Shown here piece by piece: positions 37,806 through 50,254 of a stretch of 64,000 nucleotides of DNA. Location of the stretch: contig NC_053043.1 in assembly GCF_003473485.1 (NCBI RefSeq), forward strand, positions 41,578,576-41,642,575. The letters are read 5' to 3'. The first letter of the stretch is position 1. Each line of letters opens with the position of its first letter. Below the pieces are notes generated by a model. It saw only the letters and a list, made by a program, of their open reading frames with translations. It had not been told where the DNA came from and did no database searches. Position numbers and translations under genes: made by a program. Source of the stretch: Medicago truncatula. Taxonomy: Eukaryota > Streptophyta > Magnoliopsida > Fabales > Fabaceae.

Positions 37806-38800
37806 TGTTGAATCAAAGTGAGTTTTAGAACAATGTTTTTAATGTTTTGATGATAACGATGTATAAAAGAATAATTTGATACTCTAATGTATGTTCAAGT
37901 ATACAAGACCATATGATTAAATTATGATTTCAAAGTTAAGTTTTTGGTTCTTATACATCAAGTTCTGAGGACAATGAAAAGCATTATGGTATTCAAAAGA
38001 AACCATAGAAACTTGACTTAAAAGATGATTTGAAGAAAGGTCAGCATAAAGTCAAAGCTCTGATGGACTCGGTCTCTGAAGGAAGCATGTCCTGAAGGAC
38101 GCGACAACAGTCTGAGTGACTCTGACCAGATTTGTTTTCTTCTGATGGAATGTCGCTTTCAAGTTCTGATAGTACTGTTTGTCGTCTTCTGACCATGTGT
38201 AGAAACAACCAAACAAACAACTTTAGTGGCAAAAAAAAATGTAACAGATCATTCCCTATGAAAAAAAGGACTCATCTAGTACTATTCATTGATATTATCC
38301 ATTTGAGGGAAAAAAATTCAAATCTGATCAAATATTCTTAAGGACAAATTTGACGAGTTGACAATGTTCAAACAACTACTTTCTCATTTCTCTCCTATAT
38401 AAGGACCTGAGAAGTTTGAAGAAAATAAGATACTACACATATTTTACAAGTGTCAAAACTCTATCAAATTCAAGAGTGCACAAACAATTAAAAAAATTCT
38501 TACAAACTTAGTATCTTAACATTTCTTAGTGTATGAAGTTTCTCGAACTTTAAGTTAGTTTACCACACTCTAAGTTTTAAAGTGTAAACATATACATACT
38601 CTTTTGTAAAACTATGATTGTAGAAGTCCTCTTGTGTTAGGCAAGGAAGTCTCTGACTTGGGCGTTGGAGCAATTGTAATCTTATGTGATTATAGTAGAA
38701 ATCCCTTGAAAATGCAAGGAAACCAGACTAATATCAATTTGCTTGTGTTGTCTTTCCTCACCATCAAAGATAACCAAACTACTGTGCCAGATTTTGAACA
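37806..38800 (+). mobile_element. LTR-like copia remnant, unproven
   Basis: Begins TGTTGAATCAAAGTGAG and contains TTTTGATGATAACGATG, a phrase I associate with legume copia LTRs; the far end is ATTTTGAACA. No target duplication, primer binding site or internal region is visible, so it may be a truncated or recombined LTR. The frames inside it are not convincing genes. Confidence 0.4.
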
Positions 38801-39369
38801 CCGTTGCTAAACAAATCGCGGATATTTATCTATTACTATAGACTTTTGAGAAGAAATGGTTACCAAAATTACTCTTCTAACCACATCTATATTTTTTACA
38901 TGTATTTATTTATTTTTTTAAATTGTTGTGTACAAAAATACGGAAACTATTATAAATTTTCATTCATTCTAAAAGTTTATTTTAGAGACATTCATTCTAA
39001 AAGTTTTTTTTTGTTGAAGGAAATTCTAAAAGTTAATAAGTTGTCGTTTGTCAACTTCATTTTTTTTTAATATGTCATTCCATTATTTTCACGTAACTTT
39101 TTGGCAAATGAGTCATTAAAGAGTATCAATGAAAATATAATTTATACACGAAATAATTATTTGTCACTAATCAATTAACTAAATTTCTTTGTACCAAAAA
39201 AACTAAGTTTCATTTTCTTTTGTGTATTAAACAAAAATAAGAATAGTAACCAAATTTTTTGTTCGAAAAAAAAGTTAACTATGTTTTTTTTATAGCTTCT
39301 ATATATAAATATGAGAATAATTATATATTTTTTTAAGCAAGGACATGTATCGCACAAAAAGAACCAAAT

Positions 39370-39442
39370 TGTTGCTGCCCAAGATCGAACTAGAGACCTT
39401 TAGTGTGTAAAACTAACGTGATAACCACTACACCACATCAAC
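39370..39442 (-). tRNA. tRNA-Val (anticodon TAC), diverged copy
   Basis: On the minus strand the 73 bases fold as a cloverleaf: acceptor GTTGATG with CAGCAAC (one A-G mismatch), D arm GTG...CAC, anticodon stem TTAGT/ACTAA with loop TTTACAC, T stem TCTAG/TTGGG and discriminator A. A TTTTT pol III stop follows (plus-strand A run near 39356). It is about 650 bp from, and inverted relative to, the copy at 40092. The acceptor mismatch and weaker T stem suggest a decaying gene. Confidence 0.6.
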
Positions 39443-40091
39443 TTTTGATAATATTTATAAATGTTTTTAAAAATAAAAAGCAAACAATTTTAGGTCACTA
39501 CAAAATTACTAAAAATTAGTTTTTCTTTTAATATCTTTGACATAAAAAGTAGAACAATTATAATACACAAATTATAAAGATTTTACGCTTAATAGTTTTC
39601 ATGTTATTTTTCTAGAAATGAATCACTAAATAGTGACTTTGGGGGAGTGCAATTCATGCACGAGACAACTCTTTATCACTAATTAATTAGTTAAATTTAA
39701 ATTTTTTCTATGTCTTCTAAATAAAATTGAGAGTAATTCATAGTGAAAATTATACACACGACATGTGTTTATCACTAAACAAATACTTAAAATACTTAAT
39801 CAATATGATATGCTAAATTCAATAGGCATCATCAATAAAATGTATTTGCACTTATGTCTGTCTTTTGAGTCAAGCCAAAGCATTATCTATTATGTGGTGG
39901 GATGGGATGATACTGTAAATCCATTTCTACATGGATTTATTTTCTTGATGGAGGAAAATTTGAAAAGGTGCACTTAGTTTTATTTTTTTGGGTTGGCAGG
40001 CACGTATATAAAAAAATTAAAAAAAAATTATGCAGTAAAACACGACCATATTTTAAACTTATAAATATATAAAGATGTAATAACATCATAA
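39443..40091. other. Spacer between the inverted tRNA-Val copies
   Basis: AT-rich with no gene. A few A-rich and T-rich phrases resemble each other, but apart from the tRNA bodies no extended inverted homology was noticed. Confidence 0.5.
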
Positions 40092-40164
40092 GTTGCTGTG
40101 GTGTAGTGGTTATCACGTCAGTCTTACACACTGAAGGTCTCCAGTTCGATCCTGGGCAGCAACA
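40092..40164 (+). tRNA. tRNA-Val (anticodon TAC)
   Basis: A complete cloverleaf: acceptor GTTGCTG pairs perfectly with CAGCAAC, D arm GTGTAGTGGTTATCAC, anticodon stem TCAGT/ACTGA around loop CTTACAC (anticodon TAC, reads GTA and probably GTG codons), T arm TCCAGTTCGATCCTGGG, and discriminator A. Internal A and B boxes are intact and a T7 run at 40171-40177 is a pol III terminator. No intron. CCA is not encoded, as usual in plants. Confidence 0.93.
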
Positions 40165-40179
40165 TTGTTGTTTTTTTAA

Positions 40180-41383
40180 ATTTATTTTTTGATAGGGGAC
40201 ATTAAAAACTAATAATGTTTCTTTTCTTGCCAGAAAAGGGAATAATATTTTTTTTCCTACTTTTATTCTTTCTAAATTGTTGTTATTATCTTGTAAATAT
40301 GTGCTCCGGTTCAATTCATCACATTGGTTCAAGTTCTGTTCTAACATGAAAATTTGTTGCAAATGAAATTTCCATAATATAATTTGCAAATTGTCTCCAT
40401 TGAAGTAAGCATGCTGAGAAATAAATTACTTGACCTTTGATGGTTTATTATCATGAGTAGGTTATGTACCTTAAGTTGATCCAATTTGCTTCCGTTGATT
40501 TCTATTCATCATGAACTCCAAAATATGCTTATGTTAATTTGACATAAACACTCAACCTCATTTTTTTAACCTTAACTTCATAGAAATGTAGCAATTCATC
40601 AAACACCACATCTTCATTGAAAGTTTTTCCAAAGTCTTGTGATAGTCGATAAGGCAACAAGGTGAGTTGGAGAAGAGTTTTGTCTCCTCTAAAAAACCCG
40701 ATATCCATCTAGATTGATATTTGAGTACCGTATCCAACCTCGATATCAAGTTTCCATGTCCTCGTTTATATAAAACAATAATAGAATCAAAATAATAATG
40801 AATAGACAATATTAAAATTATATTCACTATTGTGAAGATATTAAAATTTTAAAAATAATAATTAAAGAAATACAGAAATAGGGAAGAATAAGTATATGTA
40901 TATAAACTATACTATGTTTAATATCAACACATCAATATCCTACATCAACTTTGAATTTTGGACAATTTCGAACCCACATCCGATCACATATTTTCCCAAT
41001 CAAAATTAGTGTGTATTCATGCATAAAAGTAAAACATTCTTACAAGTATAAATAAAAATAGAAATACCAATTTATTTAATAAACATAATAATCATGCGAT
41101 ATAGGGATTAGTTCGCATGGGATTACCATGAAATGCCTCATTTGGCAAGAACACTAGTAAATATAGGTTTTCCATCAAAGATGAATATCAATATCAAGAA
41201 ATCATGTCTCATATTGTGTAGAATCAAGTTTTACCTTTTACTAAATGAATGATTTCGTACACTTACAAAAATCACCATCTCATTTTTTATGCCGTTGTCG
41301 AAAATTGATAAATCATTGTTGAATCTTCTTTTGTTTAATTGAAATTTTTTGCTCTGAGTGTGGGTCTTGTTGCCATACTACTT
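40180..41383. other. Intergenic, no gene seen
   Basis: AT-rich sequence with only short chance frames on both strands. No bounded repeat was found. Confidence 0.55.
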
Positions 41384-41591
41384 GAACCCCATTTGGATTG
41401 AGCTTATTTTAAGTTTATGAAAAAGAGCTTATACAAATAAATAAATTTTTATCTTAATTCATAAACTCTCACTAATGAAAATTATACCTTCATAAACTAC
41501 ATTAACAAACTTATAAATAATACATAAAGACATATTTATTTACGTAAACTGTTTTACATAAGCTCTAAAATAAGCCAATTCAAATAGGGTC
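41384..41591. mobile_element. MITE, about 208 bp
   Basis: Inverted ends GAACCCCATTTGGATTGAGC and, complemented, GACCCTATTTGAATTGGC, each followed inward by TTATTTTA and AAGCTTAT-type words. It resembles the MITE in SMG8 intron 1. Confidence 0.65.
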
Positions 41592-41744
41592 ATGATATTT
41601 CTTAGCTATTGCTCTAGATGCTCACTGAATTATCAAACACAAACAAAATACAAGCAAGTATGAACAAGTGTCAATTAAAAGACTAAAAAACCACTAACTA
41701 CCGTGAGATGTGAGAACAACGGGATGAAATACCAATAATTAAAA

Positions 41745-42615
41745 GGGTTAATTAAGTTTTTGGTCCTTATAAATATCTGCACTTTTGTTTTTAGTCCCTA
41801 TAAAAATAAATCACACTTTTTAGTCTCTACAAAATTTTCTGTTAGTGTTTTTAGTCTCTGTTAAATTAAAATTTGTTTCATTATGCTTAATCTTCTAAAT
41901 TTTTGAAAGATTTTTTACATACATGTTCATAACATCGTAAGATACTCTTTTGTAAAAAAAATTAGTTTTTTTAACATGTAATGAATTAAATATGAATTTT
42001 TTTAAAAGTCAAATTTTCAAGATTATATTAATGAAAATTTGAACTTAATAATAAAATTTTAAGTTACTTTTTTGCGGAGGAACTTTGTATAATATTCTAA
42101 GTAAGAATGTGAAAAATATGTTACAAATTTAAAAGTTTAAACACAATTAAGCAAATTTTAATTTTACGAGGACTAAAAATATGTGTCGGTCCCTATTAAA
42201 TTGAAATTTGTTTAATTATACTTAAAATTTTATATTTTTAATGATTTTTAACAGACATGTTAAGAACATTATAATAATATTTTTTATATAAAATTAGAAT
42301 TTTTTAACATGTAATGAATTAAATATAATTTTTTTAAAACGCCAAAAGTTCAAGATAAAACTAACGAAAATTTGGATCTAAAAATAAAATTTTGAGCTAA
42401 TTTATTGTGCTGGAACCTTTTATAATGTTTTAAGCAAGTATGTAAAAAATCATTAAAAAATTTAAAATTTTAAGCATAATTAAACAAATTTTAATTTAAC
42501 AGGGACTAAAAACACTAACGGAAAATTTTGTAGGGACTAAAAAGTATGATTTATTTTTATAGGGACTAAAAACAAAACTGCAGATACTTATAGGGACCAA
42601 AAACTTAATTAACCC
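41745..42615. mobile_element. Mutator-type element, 871 bp, perfect 9-bp duplication
   Basis: Ends read GGGTTAATTAAGTTTTTGGT and, inverted, the same at the right. The flanks TAATTAAAA (41736-41744 and 42616-42624) are identical 9-mers, typical of Mutator insertion. The interior has repeated TTTTTAGTCCCTATAAA words and no coding capacity. Same family as 24440-24959. Confidence 0.88.
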
Positions 42616-43003
42616 TAATTAAAATGAACTGTTGCATTTTTTTTTATTTGGTGTAAAATACACTTTATTCCTCTGAATGATTGTGGTATTACACTCTTCT
42701 CCCCCTATGTTTTAAATTTTTTTTTGGTGGTGCAAAAAGTCTTTTTTGGTGGTGCCCTTTATGTTTTAAAATAAAACAACACATACATCCAATAAGAGGT
42801 AACAAAATAATAAATTTAATCTTTTAAAAAATTTAAGTTTAGTTTACTGGTCAATCTCTAATAGACACTATGATATTTACCATAATACCCTTCTCCTAGG
42901 ATGTGTCTTCATCTACCATCTATGTGCATACAATACTTGCCATTGTTGAGACCAAAAAATTCCAAAATGTTTGATATAATTTTTCTAAAATGGATTAACT
43001 GTA

Positions 43004-43314
43004 CTCCCTCCGTCCCATAATATAAGCAAAAAAAACACATTTTCTTCGTACCAAAATATAAGCAAAAAAGACAAACTTTTATCTTTTTCAAGATTTTTTT
43101 TTTGTTATTCTCATAAAATTAAATGCAAATTACATTCAATTTTCTCTTTCTTTCATTTTTTCCATAACCAATAGCCAATGAAAATTATTTTTACATCTCA
43201 CTATAAAACTTTTTCCAAAGAAAACACAAAAAACTATACTCCAAATTCTTATGTTTTAGTTTTCTTAATAAGTGTGATTTTTGTTTTTTTGCTTATAATT
43301 TAGGACGAAGGGAG
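43004..43314. mobile_element. Stowaway MITE, 311 bp
   Basis: TA-flanked, with the classic end CTCCCTCCGTCCCATAATAT at the left and AATTTAGGACGAAGGGAG at the right, each next to ATAAGCAAAAAA-type sequence. No open frame. Confidence 0.88.
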
Positions 43315-44311
43315 TATTATTTTGTTATCTATGAAGGGTGAGAGCCAGAGGTGTGTGTTTTAAAATAAGAGGGAAGAATAGTGTAATATCACAATTATTT
43401 AATGAGGAGAATATATTTTACTATTTTTTTTTGGAAATATTCCCAATATTCCTCTTTTTATTAGGTTGAGTTTTGACCGTGATAGATTTGTTCGGTGTAC
43501 TTTTAAGTTAAGTAATGTTGTTACCATGTGTTTTGTTTCTTTTCTCACATTTTTAATATTTTTATTTTTTAATACTTTTCAAGTTGTTGTTGCTCTATTT
43601 TAGGTTGGTGGTGTCAATCTAGTTGGAATCACAAAGAAGTTTCAATCTAGTTGAGATCATCCTCTTCCTTTTTGATGGCTCGGTGTCCCAATTGATTTTA
43701 AAAGAAAAAAAGATAACAAGTTCGACATAACTCTATAACCTAATTGGGGATTGTGCCCTCCATACCAGATTAAGTTAGATTTTACTTTAACAATAGTAAT
43801 AGATTGAGTTAGATATTTCAAGCCAAGTTTGCTTTTTAGAAATTACGTTGTGTATTTCCTATTGAGTATATATAACATCACCTTATTATATAAAATGATA
43901 TTTTGCCATTTCAAAAATATATGCATAAGACTACATAATAAACTCCTATCTTGTACCAAAATATTCCTATCACATTCAATTTAGAGCATGGTCAGTCATG
44001 CAATCCACCTTGAGCTACTTAACTTTACCTCGCTCATGTGTCACATCAATTTTAAGTAATTCTTCATAACTTATGGATCACCCTTTAGGTTGTTTAATTA
44101 AGTAGGCTCATGCCATTACTTTTCTTTTCAAAATAAATTATTTAGGAACAAGATTTCCACGCAATCACCTAAAAAACCTCAAATATTTTTGTAAATGTAT
44201 TTATGAACGATAGAAAAATAGCGATTATTTTAAAGAGAAATGATAATTGTACAATTATTTTAGTATAAATGTTTGGATAACTTTCTCTTTCATACTTATT
44301 TAGATTCTTAC

Positions 44312-44364
<53 letters not shown>

Positions 44365-45660
44365 TGTTTTTGACCAATAAGAAGAGAGAACAACAAAGTT
44401 GTCCCAAAAGTTGTATCAAAATAGTTGTTCAAATATCATTACTCTATTTTAAATGTGCACATATGAACTCGGTTTGAAATTGAGAAAGTATCAAGTGTGA
44501 AAGAGCCAATCTTTATCTCTGGATGCAATGTGGAGAGCACTCCAATGGTAAACCCTCTAAAAAAATCATCTAAAAACACGTTATGAACTCTTACTAAAGT
44601 TGCTCTTGGAGTTCAATCGCCAAGAATAAGTAGGGTGGATTTTCAAAAAAGCTAGACAAAGTTAAAAAATATCAGATCATTGTTCATCATGATCTAAAAA
44701 CTTGTATATATGTAAATTTCACTATAAATCCTCAATATAGTCGTAGAATTATCTTACTTTACATGAGATATGTCTCCGCTAATCTAAATTTTTTGATATT
44801 AAAAAGAAAAGCTCGTATATATAAAATAAACGACCTAAATGAATAGTTAGTTGGGCTGGATTGTAGCTAGACAAAGAAAGGCCGCATGAATTTCGACTCT
44901 TTTCTTGTGGGCCTGGATCAGCTTATGTCATGCCACCATAATGTTTACTTTCGTGTATTTTTCTTCTCAAGCAATAAACATGACACATTTTTTTAGTAAA
45001 GATTCTGCATCTGAATGTGTCAAACCATGCGTATAGATTGAATATATAGATGTTAAAGAATAAAAAAAGACAATGAAGTGTGCGCATGACAAAAATATTA
45101 TTATTTCTTCCTTCTTGAATGACAGAAGATAGGAGAGAAGCATACATAGTTTTATATTAAGCAACATTTTTTATGACAGGTTTATATTATAAGCAACCTA
45201 TCATAATCAAGATGTAGAATCCTAAGCCAATGTTTGAAGCTAAATTTAAAATATCAAGTTGAAAAGATAGAGTTTTAGAGAGAAAAAATTATACGTTATA
45301 AGTCAGTTTTATAAAGTTGAACTAAATTCAGAATTTAACGATGATACAAAAGTACGTTAAAATCTAAAGTTACACCAAACCCGAAAGCTTTAGATGTGAG
45401 AGGTTTATCAAAGAAAAATTAAATCCTACATTAGCCATACATTTGGTGAATTTGTGGGGTTGACTGTCCAAGATACTCAAGCTAAGGCATATGCTTGACT
45501 CATTTATTTAATTTTGAATCATAGATTCGTTTATTTCTATTACTTGAATTTTCTTTTCAAATTTAAATTAAGAAATGTGGCCTCACTTTGAAATATGGGT
45601 ATATGTAAGGGAGGTCTTAAGTGGGGAAGCTACAACTTCAAATTACATGTCTAAGTTGAC
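43315..45660. other. Intergenic with CT microsatellite
   Basis: No gene seen. A (CT)n tract lies at about 44319-44362. Near 45600 the upstream region of the STOP1-like gene begins. Confidence 0.6.
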
Positions 45661-45704
45661 TTCATTATAAATAAAAGGAAAACTTACCATATTATAGCAT
45701 CTCA

Positions 45705-45713
45705 ATATATATA
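45705..45713 (+). promoter_or_regulatory. TATA box candidate of the STOP1-like gene
   Basis: ATATATATA lies about 85-90 bp before the start codon at 45797. A second candidate, TATAAATAAAAGG, lies at about 45666-45678. The spacing favours the first with a short 5' UTR. Confidence 0.45.
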
Positions 45714-45796
45714 GCACCTAAATTTCATTGAACCAAATAAACTCAATTATTCCAATCTTCAAAATATTCTAGCTACAAATTAACATTGTATGAAAA

Positions 45797-46999
45797 ATGA
45801 TGTCAAGGACAACACCTCTAGGGTTTGAAATTGAAAATCAAGGCCTACAAATGTTTCCTATGGTCACGGAAGATTTTATGCCATTGCCAAATTCCATGGA
45901 AGGAATTTCAAGTTCAACTTCACCCTCCAATTCCCTCCTCTTCAATCTCTCTACTCTCAAAGACAAGCTTAATCAAGTGCAAACTCTTGTTGGTGTCATT
46001 CTCTCCCCAAATCAACAAGACTCATCAACTTCCATGGCATTATCCACAATGAACTCCACAATACAAGAAATCATTGTAACTTCCACATCAATGATGTTCA
46101 CTTGCCAACAGATTGCTCTTAGTTTCCCTCAAGGTACTACTTCTATTAAATGTACAAACCAAGAATTTCAAAAGCAACAATCTAATATTCAATCAAATTT
46201 TGGCAACAATGACACAAGCATTGATCTTAGAGGTCAAAGCATATTTTCTAATAATGAGTCAGAACCATTGGATTGGTTTGGTGAAAGCTATAATAGTAAC
46301 ATTAATTATAGGCTCAAGGATGATATTGATGATCAAAGGGTTGATCATGAAATTAGTGAAACCAATAATAGTATAAGAGGGTCTAATGAAGATAGTTCAA
46401 CGAAGAATAATTCTGATCGTGACGATACATGCTTAAAATTTGGGTCATCTTATAATTGGGTCGGTCCAGAATGTGACAATGAGATAGTTGAATTGGACGC
46501 GGCTGATTTATTAGCTAAGTACACACATTATTGTCAAGTTTGTGGCAAAGGGTTCAAGAGGGATGCAAATTTGAGGATGCATATGAGAGCTCATGGGGAT
46601 GAGTACAAGAGTAGTGCAGCATTGAGCAATCCAATTAATAAGAATAGAGATTATTTGATGAGTATGAAAAATAGGAAATATTCATGTCCTCAAGCAGGGT
46701 GTAGATGGAACCAAAAACATGCCAAGTTTCAACCATTGAAGTCATTGATTTGTGCTAAGAATCATTACAAGAGAAGTCATTGTCCCAAAATGTATGTGTG
46801 CAAGAGGTGTAATTTGAAGCAATTTTCTGTTCTTTCTGATTTGAGGACACATGAGAAACATTGTGGTGATCTTAGGTGGCAGTGTTCATGTGGCACTACC
46901 TTTTCTAGGAAAGATAAGCTTATGGGACATGTTGGTTTGTTTGTGGGACACCACCCGGTTATCAATGGTTTGTCATATAGTAGTACTCACACAAGTTAG
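45797..46999 (+). CDS. STOP1-like C2H2 zinc-finger transcription factor
   Basis: Intronless gene, 400 aa. The N-terminal half is Ser/Thr/Asn-rich with a predicted helix ([19 protein letters not shown]). The C-terminal half carries the fingers of the STOP1/WIP-like group: [21 protein letters not shown] at about residues 246-266, then [20 protein letters not shown] with a following H-x-H pair, [20 protein letters not shown], and [16 protein letters not shown]. This spacing matches STOP1 and STOP2, nuclear regulators of tolerance to low pH and aluminium that switch on ALMT1-type malate channels. At 400 aa it is shorter than STOP1 and nearer STOP2. The first of two adjacent ATGs was taken as start. 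The 5' half is copied at 61925-62515, without the fingers. Confidence 0.88.
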   Translation: MMSRTTPLGFEIENQGLQMFPMVTEDFMPLPNSMEGISSSTSPSNSLLFNLSTLKDKLNQVQTLVGVILSPNQQDSSTSMALSTMNSTIQEIIVTSTSMMFTCQQIALSFPQGTTSIKCTNQEFQKQQSNIQSNFGNNDTSIDLRGQSIFSNNESEPLDWFGESYNSNINYRLKDDIDDQRVDHEISETNNSIRGSNEDSSTKNNSDRDDTCLKFGSSYNWVGPECDNEIVELDAADLLAKYTHYCQVCGKGFKRDANLRMHMRAHGDEYKSSAALSNPINKNRDYLMSMKNRKYSCPQAGCRWNQKHAKFQPLKSLICAKNHYKRSHCPKMYVCKRCNLKQFSVLSDLRTHEKHCGDLRWQCSCGTTFSRKDKLMGHVGLFVGHHPVINGLSYSSTHTS

Positions 47000-47116
47000 A
47001 GCTCTAAACATGAATTAATTGCATATGTAGGTTGATCTATATATATATGTTAGTTCAAAATTAAATTTTTGTATGCATTTATATATTTATAATTTATGAA
47101 TTGATCATGAAGAGTG

Positions 47117-48282
47117 TGATAGATTTAGCAAGTGTACTAATTTATCGAAGTAATAAATATAAATTCGTATCTACGAGAACTGCGTTAATATCAATTTAGC
47201 AATATTGTTATTATCTCGGATGTATAAAATTTATAGGTTATCCTAGGTAGTTGGTTCGATTGCATAAACAGTAAATGAGCTGAATATAAAAGTTGTTTGA
47301 AAGTATAAGGAGAGATGAGATCTGGTCATTCGAATTTTCTGACTTATTCCGTTTGGTATACTACACCTATTTCCTGTAAATATTTCTCTAGTTTTTCGAT
47401 GGTTAACTAAAATAGTTCTAATCAACTCATTGACTTAGGACCCTCTTCTCAGATTACAATCCCTAATTTCTTAGGTGATCTAATATTCTTTGAAGGTTTT
47501 AAGAGCGCTAACCTTATATCACAAATAAACAATTATCCATATATTCCTAGACTAACCATGTTTATTTGAACAAATCAATTAGGTCTAAGTTGAAAGCTAG
47601 GATCAGTAGTCTTTCATTCTCACGAATTCATGTTATATATTATCAGTATATAAAATACATTAAGAACAATTGAATTGAGTAAAACTAGATTGATACCCAC
47701 ATGAAATAGAGTTTCACAACAACATGGTTCAAACAAAGTTACATCAGATTCATCTCATAACCTAATCTTTAATAGATTTAGCTACTCATAATTGAAATTA
47801 CAAATAGCATAATCAATTTAAGCATAAAAACATACACAAACTATTAGTTGGATGGATTGACCACCACTTTAGTTCTTTGCTCTCAAAATCGTGCTTCAGA
47901 TCTCCAAAATTCCGAACCCTTACTTCTTGTAAGACTTCAGTTTAAATAGGCAACAAATGTAATTGTGACACGATTGCACCCAATCGTGACACGATTCCAC
48001 CTTTTATGTCCCAGGGTTCTCAAAATAGGCTCCTCAATCGTGACACAATTTTTGCAAATCGTGACACAATTATATAGGTAGAATTAACCTTCCTTTTGAT
48101 CATGAAATCGTGACACGATGTCCAAATCGTGTCACGATGTCCAAATCGTGTCACGATGCAGCTTTTGTTCCAAATCTTCAGTTTTCTTGCTTTTAACACT
48201 TCCATGTTATCTCAAATCATTACATACTCAATATAAACTATGAGAATTACTCTAAAAATTATGTAATGACATGATGTCATCA
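47117..48282 (+). mobile_element. Solo LTR, 1,166 bp
   Basis: Begins TGATAGATTTAGCAAGTG and ends GATGTCATCA, so the ends are TG...CA with the inverted pair TGAT/ATCA. The 5-bp sequence GAGTG flanks both sides (47112-47116 and 48283-48287), the duplication expected of LTR elements. No internal domain or second LTR is present, so unequal recombination has left a single LTR. Its right third carries many copies of ATCGTGACACGAT-type words. It lies about 115 bp after the STOP1-like stop codon, within or next to the 3' UTR. Strand is nominal. Confidence 0.85.
47945..48170. repeat. Palindromic word array ATCGTG(A/T)CACGAT in the LTR
   Basis: About seven copies of the near-palindrome ATCGTGACACGAT or its variants (CGTGACACAATT, CGTGTCACGATG) in both orientations. 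Two successive units, CGTGTCACGATGTCCAAAT and its neighbour, are exact tandem copies near 48121-48150. Confidence 0.75.
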
Positions 48283-48808
48283 GAGTGCTGTCCTAGCTTC
48301 ACACCATTACTATTAATTTGTCTTGAAAATAAAATTTGAGATTTTATTATTTGATAAGAAAATAAGATTGTAAATTTAGTATATTGCGTTACAAAAATTG
48401 TTGGTTTAATTTTGTAATTTGTTTATCAACTATAGAGGAGGAAAGTAATTTGGAGTAGAAGATAAAAAGATGTTATGGCCTATATGGGTACGATCCTTAG
48501 CTCTTACCGAGATCAATTATAATGTGTTGAAGAAAAACAATATCAACAATTTCAATTGAGAAATTTATGAGAGAAAGACCGCTACCAAATAATTTTAACT
48601 ACACGAATTCATACGTTCCAAGATATATATTTTTTTTGAAGAAACGTTCCAAGATATCTATTACTACAAATTAATGATTTAACCTTGTTAAACAGAGTCA
48701 AAATATTGAAATTAATTCAACATATGCATTCTATTGTATGATCAAGACAGGAAAATAACATATTTTAATCTGGAAAAAACCCCACTATATATATCTTAAT
48801 ATGTCTAA

Positions 48809-49250
48809 TTATATCTCCACGACAATTGTAAGATACAAAGTGAACTGACGAGCATCGGAAGGTCCAACTCCTTTAGCAATATCAGATCCAAATAATTTCT
48901 CATCAAAATCAAACAATTCATGAACCTTGACCCTCTTAGTGAAACAAGATAGTACTCAAGTGATTCGGAGGGATAGTACTCTTGGTGAAACAAGATAGAC
49001 CTAATCCAATCTTGACCCTCTTGAAAGAACCTTTTGCAGCTCACTTCTTGATAATTGTGGAGTAAGGTGTTAAGACGAGTAACTGAGTTAGAATCAATGG
49101 ATCAATGTGAAAGAACACTGAAATGAAAGTTTAATCTATCAGTGGGTTTAAGCTTAGGGCGCCGCACCTCTAGATTGTAGTTCATACTTCGAAGGTATTC
49201 ATATTGTTTTTGGTATTGTGCATACAGTCCATAGTAGTAACGTGCTGATT
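48809..49250 (-). pseudogene. Broken copy of the unrecognised gene at 51763-52507
   Basis: Minus-strand sequence matches exon 2 of the neighbouring gene, beginning after the acceptor AATGTACAG with QHVTTMDC-like YYYGLYAQYQKQYEYLRSM in the matching frame. An in-frame TGA breaks VLSH/SIDSNSV, and a small internal repeat (ESLEYYLVSLRG) throws the remainder out of frame. Similarity continues upstream to about 49365 and then stops at a MITE, so exon 1 is absent. A copy made by segmental duplication, now dead. Confidence 0.75.
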
Positions 49251-49370
49251 CTGTACATTGTTATAAAACATAAAACATAAGATATGATGCATAGCATAAA
49301 TTTATTTACAATCGTATACATCAAAATTCTAATACCTTAAATACACCATGCATGATTCTCGTCAAGAGAA

Positions 49371-49511
49371 ATGCTAGGGACACTCTCTTTTCAACACTCT
49401 CTTCAACACTCACCTTCTAGTTAACTTAAACCAATGTGTGTCCCACCATGATTTAAGCAAATTAGAAAGTGAATGTTGGAGAGAATGTTGAAAAGAGAGT
49501 GTCCCTATCAT
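49371..49511. mobile_element. Small foldback MITE
   Basis: Ends CTAGGGACACTCTCTTTTC and GAAAAGAGAGTGTCCCTATC, with arms continuing through AACACTCTCTTCAACACTC. About 140 bp, no coding capacity. It marks the right limit of the duplicated gene segment. Confidence 0.75.
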
Positions 49512-49554
49512 TCATCTTAGTACACCATTTATCATCTTAAGCAACAGTTAAAGC

Positions 49555-49735
49555 GTAGCCAAAACTGTGAAAATAGTTGCCTAAAAGAACAGGGGACGTT
49601 TTTCAGGCGTCTCCTATTCGAGCGTCGCCTATTGTCTAAGGGGACGTTTTTTTATGCTCTTTGGGCACAATTTTTGAAAACGTCGCCTAAACCATTGGAA
49701 TAGGAGACGCTTTTTTATGTCATTTAATTTGAAGC
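49555..49735. repeat. Motif-rich repeat, possible CACTA end
   Basis: Repeated words GGGGACGTTTTT and GCGTCTCC/GGAGACGC occur in both orientations within 180 bp. Such clustered short motifs resemble the subterminal repeats of CACTA elements, but no CACTA end was found. Confidence 0.35.
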
Positions 49736-50254
49736 AACAATGTTTAACTGTTGCCATAGGGGTCTACGATTATTATTTGTCTCCTTAGATTGAAATAGTA
49801 AGGAAAAAAAAACTAGTAGGAAAGGCTTAGGAGACATTTTTCGAAAGTACTCAATTTTTTTTACAATAATTGTGTAAATATAATCAATTATAATTTCTAA
49901 AAAATTGAATTTAAACACATCCATAAAAGTTGTTACAATAAACCTGACCTAAAATATTCATTCTTGATACATGAGTTAACACATAATAATAAAGAAAATG
50001 TCTAACATTATTTGATACCAAGTACAAGCTTAGCAAAATATATGTCTTAAAATTCATCATCATCATCTATGTTGTCCTTTTGAAATTCATCATTTACGCC
50101 GTCTTTTTCATCATCTTCATTGATACCTTGAAGCAAAAAAGAGTAAAACAAAATTACATCAACCATATCAATTCAATGGACAATTAGAAAGTCATTAGGA
50201 GTTATACATAACACAAATAAAAACCAAGACAATGAGAATTGAGAGGCTGCTTGG

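Noticed and set aside
38041-38341. Short frames on both strands near 38.1-38.3 kb
   Set aside because: Located in the LTR-like remnant; the peptides carry no known retroelement domain.
37806-38800. Complete solo LTR
   Set aside because: TG and CA ends can be drawn but no target duplication is present, so it is listed only as a low-confidence remnant.
44319-44362. Possible CRISPR-like or regulatory repeat
   Set aside because: Plain CT dinucleotide microsatellite.
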